The notes under the pieces: generated by a model | What the model was told of the DNA's origin: nothing | Database searches by the model: none | The model's input: the letters and a program-made list of their open reading frames with translations, nothing else | Source of the DNA: Anaeromyxobacter dehalogenans 2CP-C | Lineage (GTDB): Bacteria; Myxococcota; Myxococcia; Myxococcales; Anaeromyxobacteraceae | NCBI RefSeq assembly: GCF_000013385.1 | Contig: NC_007760.1 | Location: 4,934,001-4,998,000 of the forward strand | Direction of reading: 5' to 3' | Length of the DNA stretch: 64,000 nt | Part shown: piece after piece, positions 8,501 to 17,279 of the stretch | Numbering within the stretch: position 1 is the first letter of the stretch | Layout: each line of letters starts with the position of its first letter | Made by a program: the position numbers and the translations under genes

Positions 8501-9456
8501 CCCGTCTCCTCCGCGGCGGCGAGCGCCGCCAGCCCGTCCGCGAGCGCGACGCGCGGCGCCCAGCCGCCCAGCGCCGCCGCCGCGCGCGACACGTCCATCA
8601 CCAGCCGGTGCACCTCGCCCTCGCGGTAGGGCCGCGCGCCGGCGAGCACGAGCGCCGGGTCCGCGCCGGCGGCGCGGTAGACCTCGCGGACGAGGTCGAG
8701 GAGCCGCACGCCCTCGCCGGTGCCGACGTTCACGACGCTCACGGTGTCCGCGACCTCCGCGCCGCCCCAGCCGTGCTCCACCGCGCGCACCACCGCGTCC
8801 ACCGCGTCGGCGCGGTGCAGCCACTCGCGCACCTGCTCGCCCGCGGTCATCTCGTAGGGCGCGCCGGCGCGCGCGGCGCGGAGCGCGCCGGGCACGAGCT
8901 TCCCGGGATCGTCGCCGGGGCCGTACATCGAGGCGAGGCGGAGCCAGCGCAGCGGCACGCCGCGCGCCCGGGCTCGCGCCCGCAGCACCACGCCGCCCGC
9001 CGCCTTGGTGGCGCCGTAGCCGTCGGCGCTCTCGAGCGGCGCGTCCTCCGCGCAGGTGGGCGCGCCCGCGGCCGGCGCCCCGGGCAGCCGCCCGTGGCCG
9101 CGATACTCGAGGCAGGTGCCGGCCGCCACCACCCGGCCCACGCCGGCGCCGGCGGCCGCGTCGAGGAGCGCGAGCGGCGCGGCCACGTTCGCCTCGACCA
9201 TCCGCGCCCAGTCGCGGTCGCGGCTCTGCACGCCCAGGGCGGCGAGGTGCACGAGCGCGTCCGCCCCCGCGACGAGCGCGCCGGCGGCCGCGGCGTCGCC
9301 GAGCGCGCCGGGCACGAGCTCGAGCCGCGGGGCAGGGCCGAGCGCGGCCTCGCGCCCGGGCCGGACGTGCACCCGCACCTCGTGGCCGCGCGCGACGAGC
9401 GCGGCCGCGACCGCGCGGCCGAGGAAGCCGGTGGCGCCGGTCAGCGCGACGCGCAC
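8497..9456 (-). CDS. NAD(P)-dependent SDR, candidate CDP-paratose/abequose synthase (RfbS/RfbJ-like reductase)
   Basis: The 319-residue protein starts at GTG 9456 with MRVALTGATGFLGRAV (GxxGxxG motif). It has VAAGTCLEYRG as the Ser/Thr strand and YGATK as the catalytic Tyr-X3-Lys. RLASMYGPGDDPGKLVP and REWLHRADAVDAV are typical of nucleotide-sugar reductases and epimerases. Position between a GT2 gene and the RfbE-like epimerase, upstream of rfbFGH, makes a C4 reductase that forms CDP-paratose (or CDP-abequose) the natural candidate, but the sequence alone does not fix the substrate. Ala-rich composition reflects the high GC content. Confidence 0.7.
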   Translation of the reverse strand: MRVALTGATGFLGRAVAAALVARGHEVRVHVRPGREAALGPAPRLELVPGALGDAAAAGALVAGADALVHLAALGVQSRDRDWARMVEANVAAPLALLDAAAGAGVGRVVAAGTCLEYRGHGRLPGAPAAGAPTCAEDAPLESADGYGATKAAGGVVLRARARARGVPLRWLRLASMYGPGDDPGKLVPGALRAARAGAPYEMTAGEQVREWLHRADAVDAVVRAVEHGWGGAEVADTVSVVNVGTGEGVRLLDLVREVYRAAGADPALVLAGARPYREGEVHRLVMDVSRAAAALGGWAPRVALADGLAALAAAEETG

Positions 9457-9501
9457 GCGGCCCGCCCTTCGAGGTTGGCGATCGGGGAGGGGCGCACCGG
9501 C

Positions 9502-10353
9502 TCAGCCCTTCGGCGCCTTCGCGGCGTCGGGGCGGTGCGTGCCGCCGGTGTCCGGCATGCGGCGCAGCGCGCGGCTCAGCCGGCGCAGCGGCCGCGCCAT
9601 CGGCCGGAACCACGCCCGCACGCGGCGGCCGGGGAGCTGCGACTCGACCGCCTCGTACACGCGCCAGTCCTCGCGCACCGCCTCCGGCAGCACCTTCTCC
9701 TGGATGCGCGCCCGCTCCTCGCGCAGCCGCGGCGTGCGGGCGGGGTCGTTGGACACGCCCTCGCCGTTGTGGATGGCGACGAGGTGCGGGACGTGGCGGG
9801 TGGTGGCGCGCGCCTCGACGAGCGCGCGGAGCAGCAGGTCGTAGTCGGCGGCGATCCGGAAGGAGAGGTCGTAGCCGCCGAGGCGGAGGAACAGCGCGCG
9901 GCGGAACGCGGTGGCCTGGTGCGGGAGCATGCTGCGCATCAGGTGCAGGACGCTCGGGTGGTCCGGCGCCCGCCACGGCCGCAGGCGGCCGCCGCGCTCC
10001 ATCCAGACGTCGCCGTACACGACGTCCTCGACCGGGCGCGGCGTCATGAGCCGCTCGAGCGCGTCGGGCGCGGCGAGCCGGTCGCCGGCGTTGAGGAAGA
10101 GCAGCCACTCGCCCTTTGCCAGCGCGGCGCCCTTGCCCTGGCCCTCGTAGATGCCGCCGTCCGGCTCGGACACCCAGCGCGCGATGCGGGGCTCCCGGGC
10201 GCGGATCGCGTCCAGGCTGCCGTCGGTGGAGCCCCCGTCCACCACCACCACCTCGAGGTCGCGGTAGGTCTGGCCGATCACGCTGTCGAGGGTGGCCTCG
10301 AGCCCGGCGCGATCGTTCAGGCAGATGGTGACGACGGAGAGGCTGGGGGGCAT
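9502..10353 (-). CDS. Glycosyltransferase family 2
   Basis: The 283-residue cytoplasmic GT-A enzyme opens with LSVVTICLNDRAGLEATLDSV and VVVDGGSTDGS. It has GEWLLFLNAGDR as the metal/sugar-nucleotide site and DLSFRIAADYDLLLR near the acceptor region. These match the WcaA/colanic-acid-type GT2 enzymes. A basic C-terminal tail (about 220-283) may associate with the membrane. It ends 46 bases before the SDR gene and is probably the first gene of the minus-strand dideoxyhexose operon. Its ATG at 10353 overlaps by two bases the possible ATG of the divergent GT2 gene. Donor and acceptor are unknown; transfer of the dideoxyhexose is an attractive guess. Confidence 0.85.
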   Translation of the reverse strand: MPPSLSVVTICLNDRAGLEATLDSVIGQTYRDLEVVVVDGGSTDGSLDAIRAREPRIARWVSEPDGGIYEGQGKGAALAKGEWLLFLNAGDRLAAPDALERLMTPRPVEDVVYGDVWMERGGRLRPWRAPDHPSVLHLMRSMLPHQATAFRRALFLRLGGYDLSFRIAADYDLLLRALVEARATTRHVPHLVAIHNGEGVSNDPARTPRLREERARIQEKVLPEAVREDWRVYEAVESQLPGRRVRAWFRPMARPLRRLSRALRRMPDTGGTHRPDAAKAPKG

Positions 10354-11353
10354 GCGGGTGCTATTCTACGCCGCCTCCCATCCCCCGCCGAGTTCCGTCT
10401 TGTCCGATCCCAAGGTCTCCGTCCTCGTCCCCTGCTTCCGCTCCGAGCGCTTCCTCGCGACGGCGCTCGACTCGGTGCGCGCGCAGACGCTCGCGTCGTG
10501 GGAGTGCGTGGTGGTGGACAACGCCAGCCCCGACGGCACGTTCGCGCTCGCCGAGCGCTACGCCGCCCAGGACCCGCGCATCCGCGCCCACCGCAACGCC
10601 GAGAACCTCGGGCCGGTCCGCAACTGGCGGCGCTGCGCCGAGCTGGCGGGCGAGACGCAGTACGCGGCGCTGCTGTTCTCCGACGACTGGTACGAGCCGG
10701 CGTTCCTGGAGCGCGCGGTGGCGCTGCTCGACGCGGACCCGGGCGTCGGGATCGTGTACTCCGCCGTGCGCCTCGCCCCGGCGCCCGACGCGCCGAAGGC
10801 GGTCGGGCCGGCGCGCGTGATGTACGCGCTGGACGGGCCGGCGGTCCGGCCGGCGGCCGACTACCTCGAGATCGCCTACGACGCCCGCGGCCGGCAGGTG
10901 CCGCGCTCGCCCTGCTGCGCGGTGGCGCGGCGCGCGGACCTCGCGCGCTGGCTGTCGCTGGCGCTCCCCGGCGAGGAGCGGCTCGGGTACCTGCGCCACG
11001 GCGCCGGGCCGGACCAGGCCGTCTACCTCCAGGCGGCGCTCGAGTACCCGCGCCTCGGCCACCTCGCGGAGCCGCTCGTGTGCTTCTCGGCGCACGGCGG
11101 CAACCTCACCTGGCGGCCGGACGTCGAGCTCGGCTACGCGTCGGTGCTGGCGCACTTCTACGAGGCGCACGCCGCGCGGATGCCGTTCGGCCGCGCCCGC
11201 GTGCCCGCCAAGCTCGCCTCGCGGCTCATCGAGCTCGGCGCGGTGGACGAGGGCCGGCGGCTGCGCAACCGGCTCGGGCCGCTCGGCTGGGTGATGTACG
11301 CGAAGGAGGCGCGCAACCGCCGCCGCCGCGCCCGGCGCCGGCTCACGCCGTGA
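10352..11353 (+). CDS. Glycosyltransferase family 2
   Basis: The 333-residue (or shorter) GT2 enzyme has VSVLVPCFRSERFLATALDSV, VVVDNASPDGT, and LLFSDDWYEPAFLERAV carrying the metal-binding Asp pair. The start is uncertain. ATG at 10352 is given, but it would overlap the divergent gene's start codon. An in-frame TTG at 10400 (SDPKVSVLVPC) gives a more typical GT2 N-terminus and leaves room for a promoter (TGCTATTCT near 10359). The basic tail is KEARNRRRRARRR. The 3' end overlaps convergent wecB by 11 bases. Confidence 0.8.
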   Translation: MRVLFYAASHPPPSSVLSDPKVSVLVPCFRSERFLATALDSVRAQTLASWECVVVDNASPDGTFALAERYAAQDPRIRAHRNAENLGPVRNWRRCAELAGETQYAALLFSDDWYEPAFLERAVALLDADPGVGIVYSAVRLAPAPDAPKAVGPARVMYALDGPAVRPAADYLEIAYDARGRQVPRSPCCAVARRADLARWLSLALPGEERLGYLRHGAGPDQAVYLQAALEYPRLGHLAEPLVCFSAHGGNLTWRPDVELGYASVLAHFYEAHAARMPFGRARVPAKLASRLIELGAVDEGRRLRNRLGPLGWVMYAKEARNRRRRARRRLTP

Positions 11354-12482
11354 TCGGCCCGGCCAGCGCGTCCGCGATGCGCTGGCTGGAGCGCCCGTCG
11401 CCGTAGACGTCCACCGTGCGCGCCATGGCCCGGTAGGCGGCCTCGTCGTTCAGCAGCCGCTCCGACCACTCCAGGATCGCGCCGCGGTCGGTCCCGACCA
11501 GGCGCGACACGCCGGCGTCCACGCTCTCGCGCCGCTCGGTCACCACGCGCATCACCAGCACCGGCCGGCCCAGCGCGGCCGCCTCCTCCTGGATGCCGCC
11601 GGAGTCGGTGAGGATGAAGCGGCTCCGCCGGGCCAGCCACACCAGCGTCGGATAGGCGACCGGGTCCACGAGCCGCACGCCGGGCGCGCCGCCCAGCAGG
11701 TCGAACACCGGCCCGCGCACGTTCGGGTTGAGGTGCACCGGGTAGACCACCTGCACCGCGTTCCGCCGGGCCAGCTCGCGGATGGCGAGGCAGAGGTCGC
11801 GGAACGGCGCGCCGAAGCTCTCGCGGCGGTGGCCGGTGACGAGCACGAGCGGCTTCTCCGGATCGAGCCACTCGTGGCCGCGCGCCACCTCCCGCTCGAC
11901 CGCGGGGTCGTCGAGCTTCGCGACCGCGAGGTGCAGCGCGTCCACCACCGTGTTGCCCACCACCTGGATCGCGCCCGGCGCGTGGCCCTCGGCGAGCAGG
12001 TTCTCGCGGGCCTGCGCGGTGGGGCAGAAGTGCAGGTCGGTGACCGCGGCGGTCATCACGCGGTTCACCTCCTCGGGGTAGGGCTTGAAGCGGTCGTGGC
12101 TGCGGAGGCCCGCCTCGACGTGCGCGACCTTGACGCGCCGGTGGAACGCGGCGAGCGCCGCGGCGAACGCGGTGGTGGTGTCGCCCTGCACCACGGTCCA
12201 GTCCGGCGCGAACGCCCCCAGCACCCGGTCCACACCCGCGAGCGCGCGCGAGGCGACGCCGTTCAAGCTCTGCCCCGGCTGCATGATGGCGAGGTCCTCG
12301 TCCACCGTCACGCCGAAGAAGGACAGCACCGCGTCCACCATCTCGCGGTGCTGGCCGGTGAGGCACACGCGCACCTCGGCGCGGGGCCGGGCGCGCAGCG
12401 CCGCGATCACCGGCGCGAGCTTGATGGCCTCGGGGCGGGTCCCGAAGACGACGAGGATGCGAGCAGGCGGGCCGGCGCTCAT
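11343..12482 (-). CDS. wecB: UDP-N-acetylglucosamine 2-epimerase (non-hydrolysing)
   Basis: The 379-residue GT-B-fold enzyme interconverts UDP-GlcNAc and UDP-ManNAc. Recognised by ILVVFGTRPEAIKLAPV, CLTGQHREMVD, QGDTTTAFAAALAAF, VEAGLRSHDRFKPYPEE, LVTGHRRESFG and LTDSGGIQEEAAALGRPVLV, all family signatures including the substrate-binding His and Glu positions. The ATG at 12482 matches the family N-terminus. It could feed the dehydrogenase at 1-441 for ManNAcA formation. Confidence 0.96.
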   Translation of the reverse strand: MSAGPPARILVVFGTRPEAIKLAPVIAALRARPRAEVRVCLTGQHREMVDAVLSFFGVTVDEDLAIMQPGQSLNGVASRALAGVDRVLGAFAPDWTVVQGDTTTAFAAALAAFHRRVKVAHVEAGLRSHDRFKPYPEEVNRVMTAAVTDLHFCPTAQARENLLAEGHAPGAIQVVGNTVVDALHLAVAKLDDPAVEREVARGHEWLDPEKPLVLVTGHRRESFGAPFRDLCLAIRELARRNAVQVVYPVHLNPNVRGPVFDLLGGAPGVRLVDPVAYPTLVWLARRSRFILTDSGGIQEEAAALGRPVLVMRVVTERRESVDAGVSRLVGTDRGAILEWSERLLNDEAAYRAMARTVDVYGDGRSSQRIADALAGPITA

Positions 12483-12617
12483 CGCGCGAACGTTGCAGCG
12501 CCGCGGCTCGGCCGGCACCGCTCGCGGCGGGGCGCGCGCGCGGCGTCGCGCAGGCCCCATCGCGACGTGTGCAACCCGGGCGGTCCCGCATTACCCCTCC
12601 CGCCCGGAGGAGACACC

Positions 12618-13505
12618 ATGAAGATCTTCGTCACCGGCGCGACCGGGTACATCGGCAGCGCCATCGTGTCCGCCCTGGCGCGCGGCGGGCACCAGGTCAC
12701 CGGCCTCTCGCGCTCCGAGGAGAAGGACGCCGAGCTGCGGCGCCACGGCGCCACCCCGGTGCGGGGCGGCCTCGGCCACGTCGGCGCGCTCGCCCGCGAG
12801 CTCGCCGCGCAGGACGCGGTGGTGCACGCCGCGGTGGACTACGGCCTCGGGCCGCCGGCCGACGCCGAGGCGGTCGAGGCGATGATCACGGCGGCCCGCG
12901 CGGCGGGGCGGCCGTTCTCGGTGGTGTACACCTCGGGCGTGTGGGTGCTCGGGGACACCGGCGGCGTCGCCGACGAGCAGGCCTCCACCGACCACCCCGC
13001 GGCGGCGACCGCGTGGCGCCCGGCGCACGAGCGGCGGGTGCTGGGCGCGGCCGGCGACCGCGTCGCCGCCGTGGTGATCCGCCCGGGCATGGTCTACGGC
13101 GGGCGGCGCGGGCTCATCACCCCGTGGTTCGACCAGGCGACGCGCGAGGGCGCGGCGACGGTCGTCGCCCCCGGCACGCAGCGCTGGTCGTTCGTGCACG
13201 TGGAGGACCTGGCGGAGCTGTACCGGCTGGTGGTCGAGCGGCGCGCGCAGGGGGTGTTCCACGGCGTGGACGGCCGGCCGACCCCGGTCGCCGACGCGGC
13301 CGCCGCCTACAGCCGCGCCGCCGGCAAGGGCGCCGTCCGCGAGCTGCCGCTCGAGGAGGCGCGCAAGGCGATGGGGCCGATGGCGGACGCGCTCGCCATG
13401 GACCAGCAGGTGGTGACCGCCCGCGCCGCCGAGGTGGGCTGGACCGTCCGCCACGCCGACCTCGTGTCCAGCGCCGCGGACGCGTACCGTGAGTGGAAGG
13501 GGTAG
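12618..13505 (+). CDS. NAD-dependent epimerase/dehydratase family protein (atypical SDR)
   Basis: The 295-residue protein has the N-terminal motif FVTGATGYIGSAIV and RPGMVYGGRRGL, with FVHVEDLAELYRLV near the C-terminal substrate domain. The canonical Tyr-X3-Lys is not evident where expected (the region has TAWRPAHERRVL), so it belongs to the atypical SDR group and its substrate cannot be predicted. The ribosome-binding site CGGAGGAGA lies 6-8 bases before the ATG at 12618. It is divergent from wecB. The convergent baeRF gene follows after a repeat-filled 124-base gap. Confidence 0.8.
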   Translation: MKIFVTGATGYIGSAIVSALARGGHQVTGLSRSEEKDAELRRHGATPVRGGLGHVGALARELAAQDAVVHAAVDYGLGPPADAEAVEAMITAARAAGRPFSVVYTSGVWVLGDTGGVADEQASTDHPAAATAWRPAHERRVLGAAGDRVAAVVIRPGMVYGGRRGLITPWFDQATREGAATVVAPGTQRWSFVHVEDLAELYRLVVERRAQGVFHGVDGRPTPVADAAAAYSRAAGKGAVRELPLEEARKAMGPMADALAMDQQVVTARAAEVGWTVRHADLVSSAADAYREWKG

Positions 13506-13517
13506 AGGAGCCCACCC

Positions 13518-13653
13518 ACCCTTCGAATCCGTCCGCTCATCCCGACCCTTCGACTCCGGCGAGCCTGCGGCTCGCCTACGCTCAGGGTGAGCGATCGACG
13601 ACCGCTCATCCCGAGCGTAGGCCGTGCCGTCAGGCACGGCCGGAGTCGAGGGA
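13518..13653. repeat. Dispersed palindromic repeat pair between convergent genes
   Basis: Two inverted units face each other: CCCTTCGACTCCGG, a stem-loop, then TACGCTCAGGGTGAGCG (about 13546-13601), and the reverse orientation CGCTCATCCCGAGCGTAGG to CCGGAGTCGAGGGA (about 13605-13653). A partial unit lies at 13518-13545. The right unit supplies the last codons and the stop (TGA at 13630-13632 in the loop) of the minus-strand baeRF gene. Confidence 0.9.
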
Positions 13654-14886
13654 CGCCGTCGGCCACGGCGGGCTCGCGCCGCGCAGGCCGGTGGGGGCGG
13701 TCTGGCGGAGGAACGCGCCCACGCCGCGGTAGCCGTGCAGCCGGTTCGCGTGCGCCACCACCTCCACCGCGCCGCCGCCCGCGAGCGTCCGCGCCACCAG
13801 CGCCTCGCCGAGCTGCTGCACGATGTGCAGGTCGCCGCCGCAGTACGGGCACAGGTCGGCGCCGCGCGTGGCGCCGAGCGCGGCGCAGCGGTCGCACTGC
13901 CACCCGGCGCGCTGGAAGTCCTCCTCCAGCACCAGCCGGTGCACCCGGCCCTCGTTCAGCGCCTGCACCACGTCCTCCGGGCCGACCACGCCGAGGCCGC
14001 CGCGCAGCGCCTCGCCCACGAGGACGTCCACGATGCGGCGCTCCGCGGCGCGCTCGTGCTCGGCGACGGCCGCGGCCGCCCCGGCCACCACGCCGTCGCG
14101 CCGCGCGCCACCGGTGGACTCCCACTCGCGCGGGCGCGGCAGGCGCGCGATCACCCGCGCGCGTGCCCGCTCCGGCAGCTCGCGCTCGAACGCGGCCACG
14201 TTCTGCGCCGTGCCCACCAGCACGAGGTGCGCGCCCGGCGTCCGCGACAGCCGGAGCTCGACCTCGGCCGCGGCGGCGCGCCGGTTCTTCTGGATGAAGG
14301 CCTCCTCGTGCCGCCCGTCCTTCTCCTGCCGCTCGAAGCGCTGGCCCGGCCGCGCCGCGCCCGGGTTGAACCGGTCCCGATCGCGGCGGGGCACGAAGCC
14401 GCGCAGGCTCGACTCCGTCGCGAGGTCGCCGAGCCGCACCTCGTACACGTCGGCGCCGGCCTGGTTCGGCACCACCACGATGGCGGGCTCGAAGTCGTCG
14501 GCGAGGCGGGCGAGCTGGACGAGGTGCGGGATGGCGTCGGTGCACAGCTCCGGGGTGAACGGCCGGCGGAACGACATGGGCTGCCACAGCCCCAGGCCCT
14601 CGCAGGCGAACAGCGCGAACCCGTCCTTCTCGGCCGGGGAGGCCTGCGTGGTGAGCCCGTTCACGTGCTCCAGCACGCGCTGCAGGGTGCGGTCGAGCGC
14701 GGGCCGGTCGGGGGTGCCGGGCGGATAGTGCGCCAGCGTGTGCCGCACGCGCTCCTGGACGAACAGCCGCACCCGCTCGCGCTGCTGCTCGTCGGCCCAG
14801 CGCACGTCCAGGTACAGGCTGACGATGGGCTCGCCCACGCTGCGCTGCCGGGCGAGATCGGTGAGCGTTCCGTCGAGCTCGGTCAT
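13630..14886 (-). CDS. Bacterial eRF1-like protein (baeRF/Vms1-related family) with C-terminal zinc ribbon
   Basis: The 418-residue protein begins TELDGTLTDLARQRSVGEPIVSLYLDVRW, the typical N-terminus of the bacterial archaeo-eukaryotic release-factor families. A middle eRF1 domain-2-like part has LVLVGTAQNVAAFE. A domain-3-like part follows with GPEDVVQALNEGRV and a four-cysteine zinc ribbon (CDRC...CPYC near residues 340-362). The family is proposed to act on stalled ribosomes or peptidyl-tRNA; no GGQ motif is seen, so activity is unproven. The last about 10 residues (ASLDSGRA) come from the dispersed repeat and are not native to the fold. The start at ATG 14886 fits the family. Confidence 0.75.
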   Translation of the reverse strand: MTELDGTLTDLARQRSVGEPIVSLYLDVRWADEQQRERVRLFVQERVRHTLAHYPPGTPDRPALDRTLQRVLEHVNGLTTQASPAEKDGFALFACEGLGLWQPMSFRRPFTPELCTDAIPHLVQLARLADDFEPAIVVVPNQAGADVYEVRLGDLATESSLRGFVPRRDRDRFNPGAARPGQRFERQEKDGRHEEAFIQKNRRAAAAEVELRLSRTPGAHLVLVGTAQNVAAFERELPERARARVIARLPRPREWESTGGARRDGVVAGAAAAVAEHERAAERRIVDVLVGEALRGGLGVVGPEDVVQALNEGRVHRLVLEEDFQRAGWQCDRCAALGATRGADLCPYCGGDLHIVQQLGEALVARTLAGGGAVEVVAHANRLHGYRGVGAFLRQTAPTGLRGASPPWPTASLDSGRA

Positions 14887-14985
14887 GTCGCGTCCTCCGT
14901 GCCGGTGAACCTGCGCACCCTCGCCCGCCCCGGCGCGTCTCGCCGATTGCCGCCGGGCGCTCGCCGGGTTACATCCGGCGACGCC

Positions 14986-15903
14986 GTGGCCCTCCTCGAC
15001 GCCCTGCGCGCGCTCACCTCCTTCTCCCCGCCGGCGGTCCTGCCCGACTGCGAGCCCGGCCTGCTCGGCGACGTGCTCGTGGCGCACGGGCTCGCGCCGC
15101 TCGCCTCCTTCCAGCTCGAGCACACGCGGCTCGGCGCCTCGGCGCCGGAGGCGCTGCGCGAGCGGCTGCTGGCGCAGTACCAGGGCGTCGCGAACGACAA
15201 CGTCCTCAAGATGGTGACGCTGCGAGGCGTGCTCCGGCCGGCCGAGGGCGTGCCGGTGGTGCTGCTCGACGCCGCCGCCTACATCGACTGGCTCTACCCG
15301 CACCTCGCGTTCCGGCCGGTGGGCGACCTGCGCGTCGCGCTCGCCGCCGAGGACGCGCAGCGCTTCGCGGACGCGATCCGCGGCGGCATGCAGCTCGAGC
15401 GCACCGAGCACGGCGGCCGCACCGCGATCTTCGGCGACGGCCGGCTCACCGTGGCGGCGCAGGAGGGGCTGTTCTCCGGCGCGGCGGCCGATCCGCTGCT
15501 GTTCCAGCGCAGCGTGCCGTACCTGGCGTTCGGCCCGTCGGCCGCCCGCCCGTCCGCGGAGGACGCGCTCCTCTCCACGGTCGGCGAGCAGGCGCTCCTC
15601 GGCCTGCGCGCGCCGCTCATCACGTACGTGGACGTGCGCGAGCTGCTCCGGCTGTCGCTCGACCGCGAGTACGTGCTGGCCCGGGCCCGCGCGCTCGGGC
15701 TCGCGCGCGCGCTCCACGGCGTCAGCCGGCTCGCGGCGCTGTTCTTCCCGGACGTCGCCGAGGCCGCCGAGGCGGTGCGCCCGGAGCTCGGGGTCGCCGA
15801 GCGGGTCGCGGTGGACCGGGTGGTGGAGGCCGCCAGCGACCCCGCCCGCCTGCGCCAGCTCCGCGGCGAGGAGGCCGCGGCGCGCCTCGTGGTCGCGCCG
15901 TGA
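14986..15903 (+). CDS. Nucleotidyltransferase-like family protein (NTP_transf_5 type)
   Basis: The 305-residue protein has VPVVLLDAAAYIDWLYPHL and FRPVGDLRVALAAEDAQRF, reminiscent of the 'uncharacterised nucleotidyltransferase' family found in polysaccharide clusters (typical motif KG.DL). The expected Lys-Gly before the Asp is not evident here: the first acidic site is LLDAA and the second GDLRV. Catalytic competence is therefore doubtful. GTG at 14986 was chosen since upstream in-frame sequence lacks family character; an alternative GTG lies near 14899. It lies 60 bases before ugd, possibly co-transcribed. The function is unknown. Confidence 0.6.
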   Translation: MALLDALRALTSFSPPAVLPDCEPGLLGDVLVAHGLAPLASFQLEHTRLGASAPEALRERLLAQYQGVANDNVLKMVTLRGVLRPAEGVPVVLLDAAAYIDWLYPHLAFRPVGDLRVALAAEDAQRFADAIRGGMQLERTEHGGRTAIFGDGRLTVAAQEGLFSGAAADPLLFQRSVPYLAFGPSAARPSAEDALLSTVGEQALLGLRAPLITYVDVRELLRLSLDREYVLARARALGLARALHGVSRLAALFFPDVAEAAEAVRPELGVAERVAVDRVVEAASDPARLRQLRGEEAAARLVVAP

Positions 15904-15920
15904 TCGGCCCGGCCGGGGCG

Positions 15921-15929
15921 TGCTAGATT
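15921..15929 (+). promoter_or_regulatory. Candidate extended -10 (TG-C-TAGATT) upstream of ugd
   Basis: TGCTAGATT lies 35 bases upstream of the ugd ATG, in an otherwise GC-only stretch. The best -35 is poor (GTGATC at 15900-15905, 18-base spacing). A similar element precedes the gene at 730. Confidence 0.4.
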
Positions 15930-15963
15930 GCGCGCCTCTGCTTTCCGTGAGGGACCTCGAGCG

Positions 15964-17274
15964 ATGAACATCACCGTCGTCGGCACCGGCTACGTGGGCC
16001 TCGTCACCGGCACCTGCTTCGCGGAGTCGGGCCACCGGGTCACCTGCCTCGACCTCGACGCCGCCAAGATCGAGACGCTCCGCGCCGGCGGCATCCCCAT
16101 CTACGAGCCGGGGCTCGAGGAGCTGGTGCGCCGCAACGTGAAGGAGCGGCGCCTGTCCTTCACCACCTCGTACCCCGAGGCCATGAAGGACGCCGACGTG
16201 GCGTTCATCGCGGTGGGCACCCCGCCCGGCGAGAACGGCGACGCCGACCTGTCCTACGTGCTCGCCGCGGCCCGCGAGATCGGCCGCCACCTCACCCGCT
16301 ACACGGTGGTGGTGGACAAGAGCACGGTGCCGGTGGGCAGCGCCGACAAGGTGGCCGAGGCGCTCCGCGAGGTGACCGCGCAGCCGTTCGACGTGGTCTC
16401 CAACCCCGAGTTCCTGAAGGAAGGCGCCGCCATCGACGACTTCATGCGGCCGGATCGCGTGGTGGTCGGCGTCGCCTCCGAGCGCGCCCGCGCGGTGATG
16501 GCCGAGCTGTACGCGCCGTTCGTCCGGGCCGAGCAGCCGGTGCTGTTCATGGACCTGCGCTCCGCCGAGCTGACGAAGTACGCGGCGAACGCGATGCTGG
16601 CGACGCGCATCTCGTTCATGAACGAGATCGCCACGCTCTGCGAGAAGCTGGGCGCCGACGTGGACCAGGTCCGCCGCGGCATCGGCTCGGACCGGCGCAT
16701 CGGCCACCCGTTCCTGTTCCCCGGGGTGGGCTTCGGCGGCTCCTGCTTCCCGAAGGACGTGCGCGCGGTGATGAGCATGGCGCGCCACCTCGGCCTCGAC
16801 TTCGACCTGCTCCGCGCGGTGGAGCGCGTGAACGAGCGGCAGAAGCGCTGGCTGGTGGAGAAGGCGCAGAAGCACTTCGGCACGCTGGCCGGCCGCACCT
16901 TCGGCGTGTGGGGGCTCGCGTTCAAGCCGCGCACCGACGACATGCGCGAGGCGCCGGCCATCACCGTGGTGGAGGGCCTGCTCGCCGCCGGCGCCCGGGT
17001 GCGCGCGCACGACCCGGTGGCCGCGCAGGTGGCGGACGGGATCTTCCGCGGGCGCGGGGTGACGCTGGTGGACGAGCCGTACGCCGCCGCCGAGGGCGCC
17101 GACGCGCTCCTGCTCGTGACCGAGTGGAACGAGTTCCGCCAGCCGGACCTGGCGCGCCTGAAGCAGCTCATGGCGCAGCCGGTGCTGTTCGACGGCCGGA
17201 ACGTGTGGGACGCCGCCAAGGTCCGCGCGGCCGGGTTCACCTACTACGGCGTGGGGCGGGCGGCGGAGTCGTAG
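15964..17274 (+). CDS. ugd: UDP-glucose 6-dehydrogenase
   Basis: The 436-residue enzyme oxidises UDP-glucose to UDP-glucuronate with two NAD+. It has the N-terminal Rossmann motif VVGTGYVGLVTG, VGTPPGENGDADLSYV, and STVPVGSADKV. SNPEFLKEGAAIDDF and the catalytic-cysteine motif GFGGSCFPKDV follow, and the C-terminal domain has GLAFKPRTDDMREAP. Length and all motifs are canonical. Glucuronate would feed the surface polysaccharide. It is convergent with the LON-domain gene across a repeat block. Confidence 0.97.
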   Translation: MNITVVGTGYVGLVTGTCFAESGHRVTCLDLDAAKIETLRAGGIPIYEPGLEELVRRNVKERRLSFTTSYPEAMKDADVAFIAVGTPPGENGDADLSYVLAAAREIGRHLTRYTVVVDKSTVPVGSADKVAEALREVTAQPFDVVSNPEFLKEGAAIDDFMRPDRVVVGVASERARAVMAELYAPFVRAEQPVLFMDLRSAELTKYAANAMLATRISFMNEIATLCEKLGADVDQVRRGIGSDRRIGHPFLFPGVGFGGSCFPKDVRAVMSMARHLGLDFDLLRAVERVNERQKRWLVEKAQKHFGTLAGRTFGVWGLAFKPRTDDMREAPAITVVEGLLAAGARVRAHDPVAAQVADGIFRGRGVTLVDEPYAAAEGADALLLVTEWNEFRQPDLARLKQLMAQPVLFDGRNVWDAAKVRAAGFTYYGVGRAAES

Positions 17275-17279
17275 GTCCC

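Noticed and set aside
14887-17010. Extending the baeRF gene upstream to base 17010
   Set aside because: The frame is open, but it runs antisense through ugd and the nucleotidyltransferase-like gene. The family N-terminus starts at 14886.
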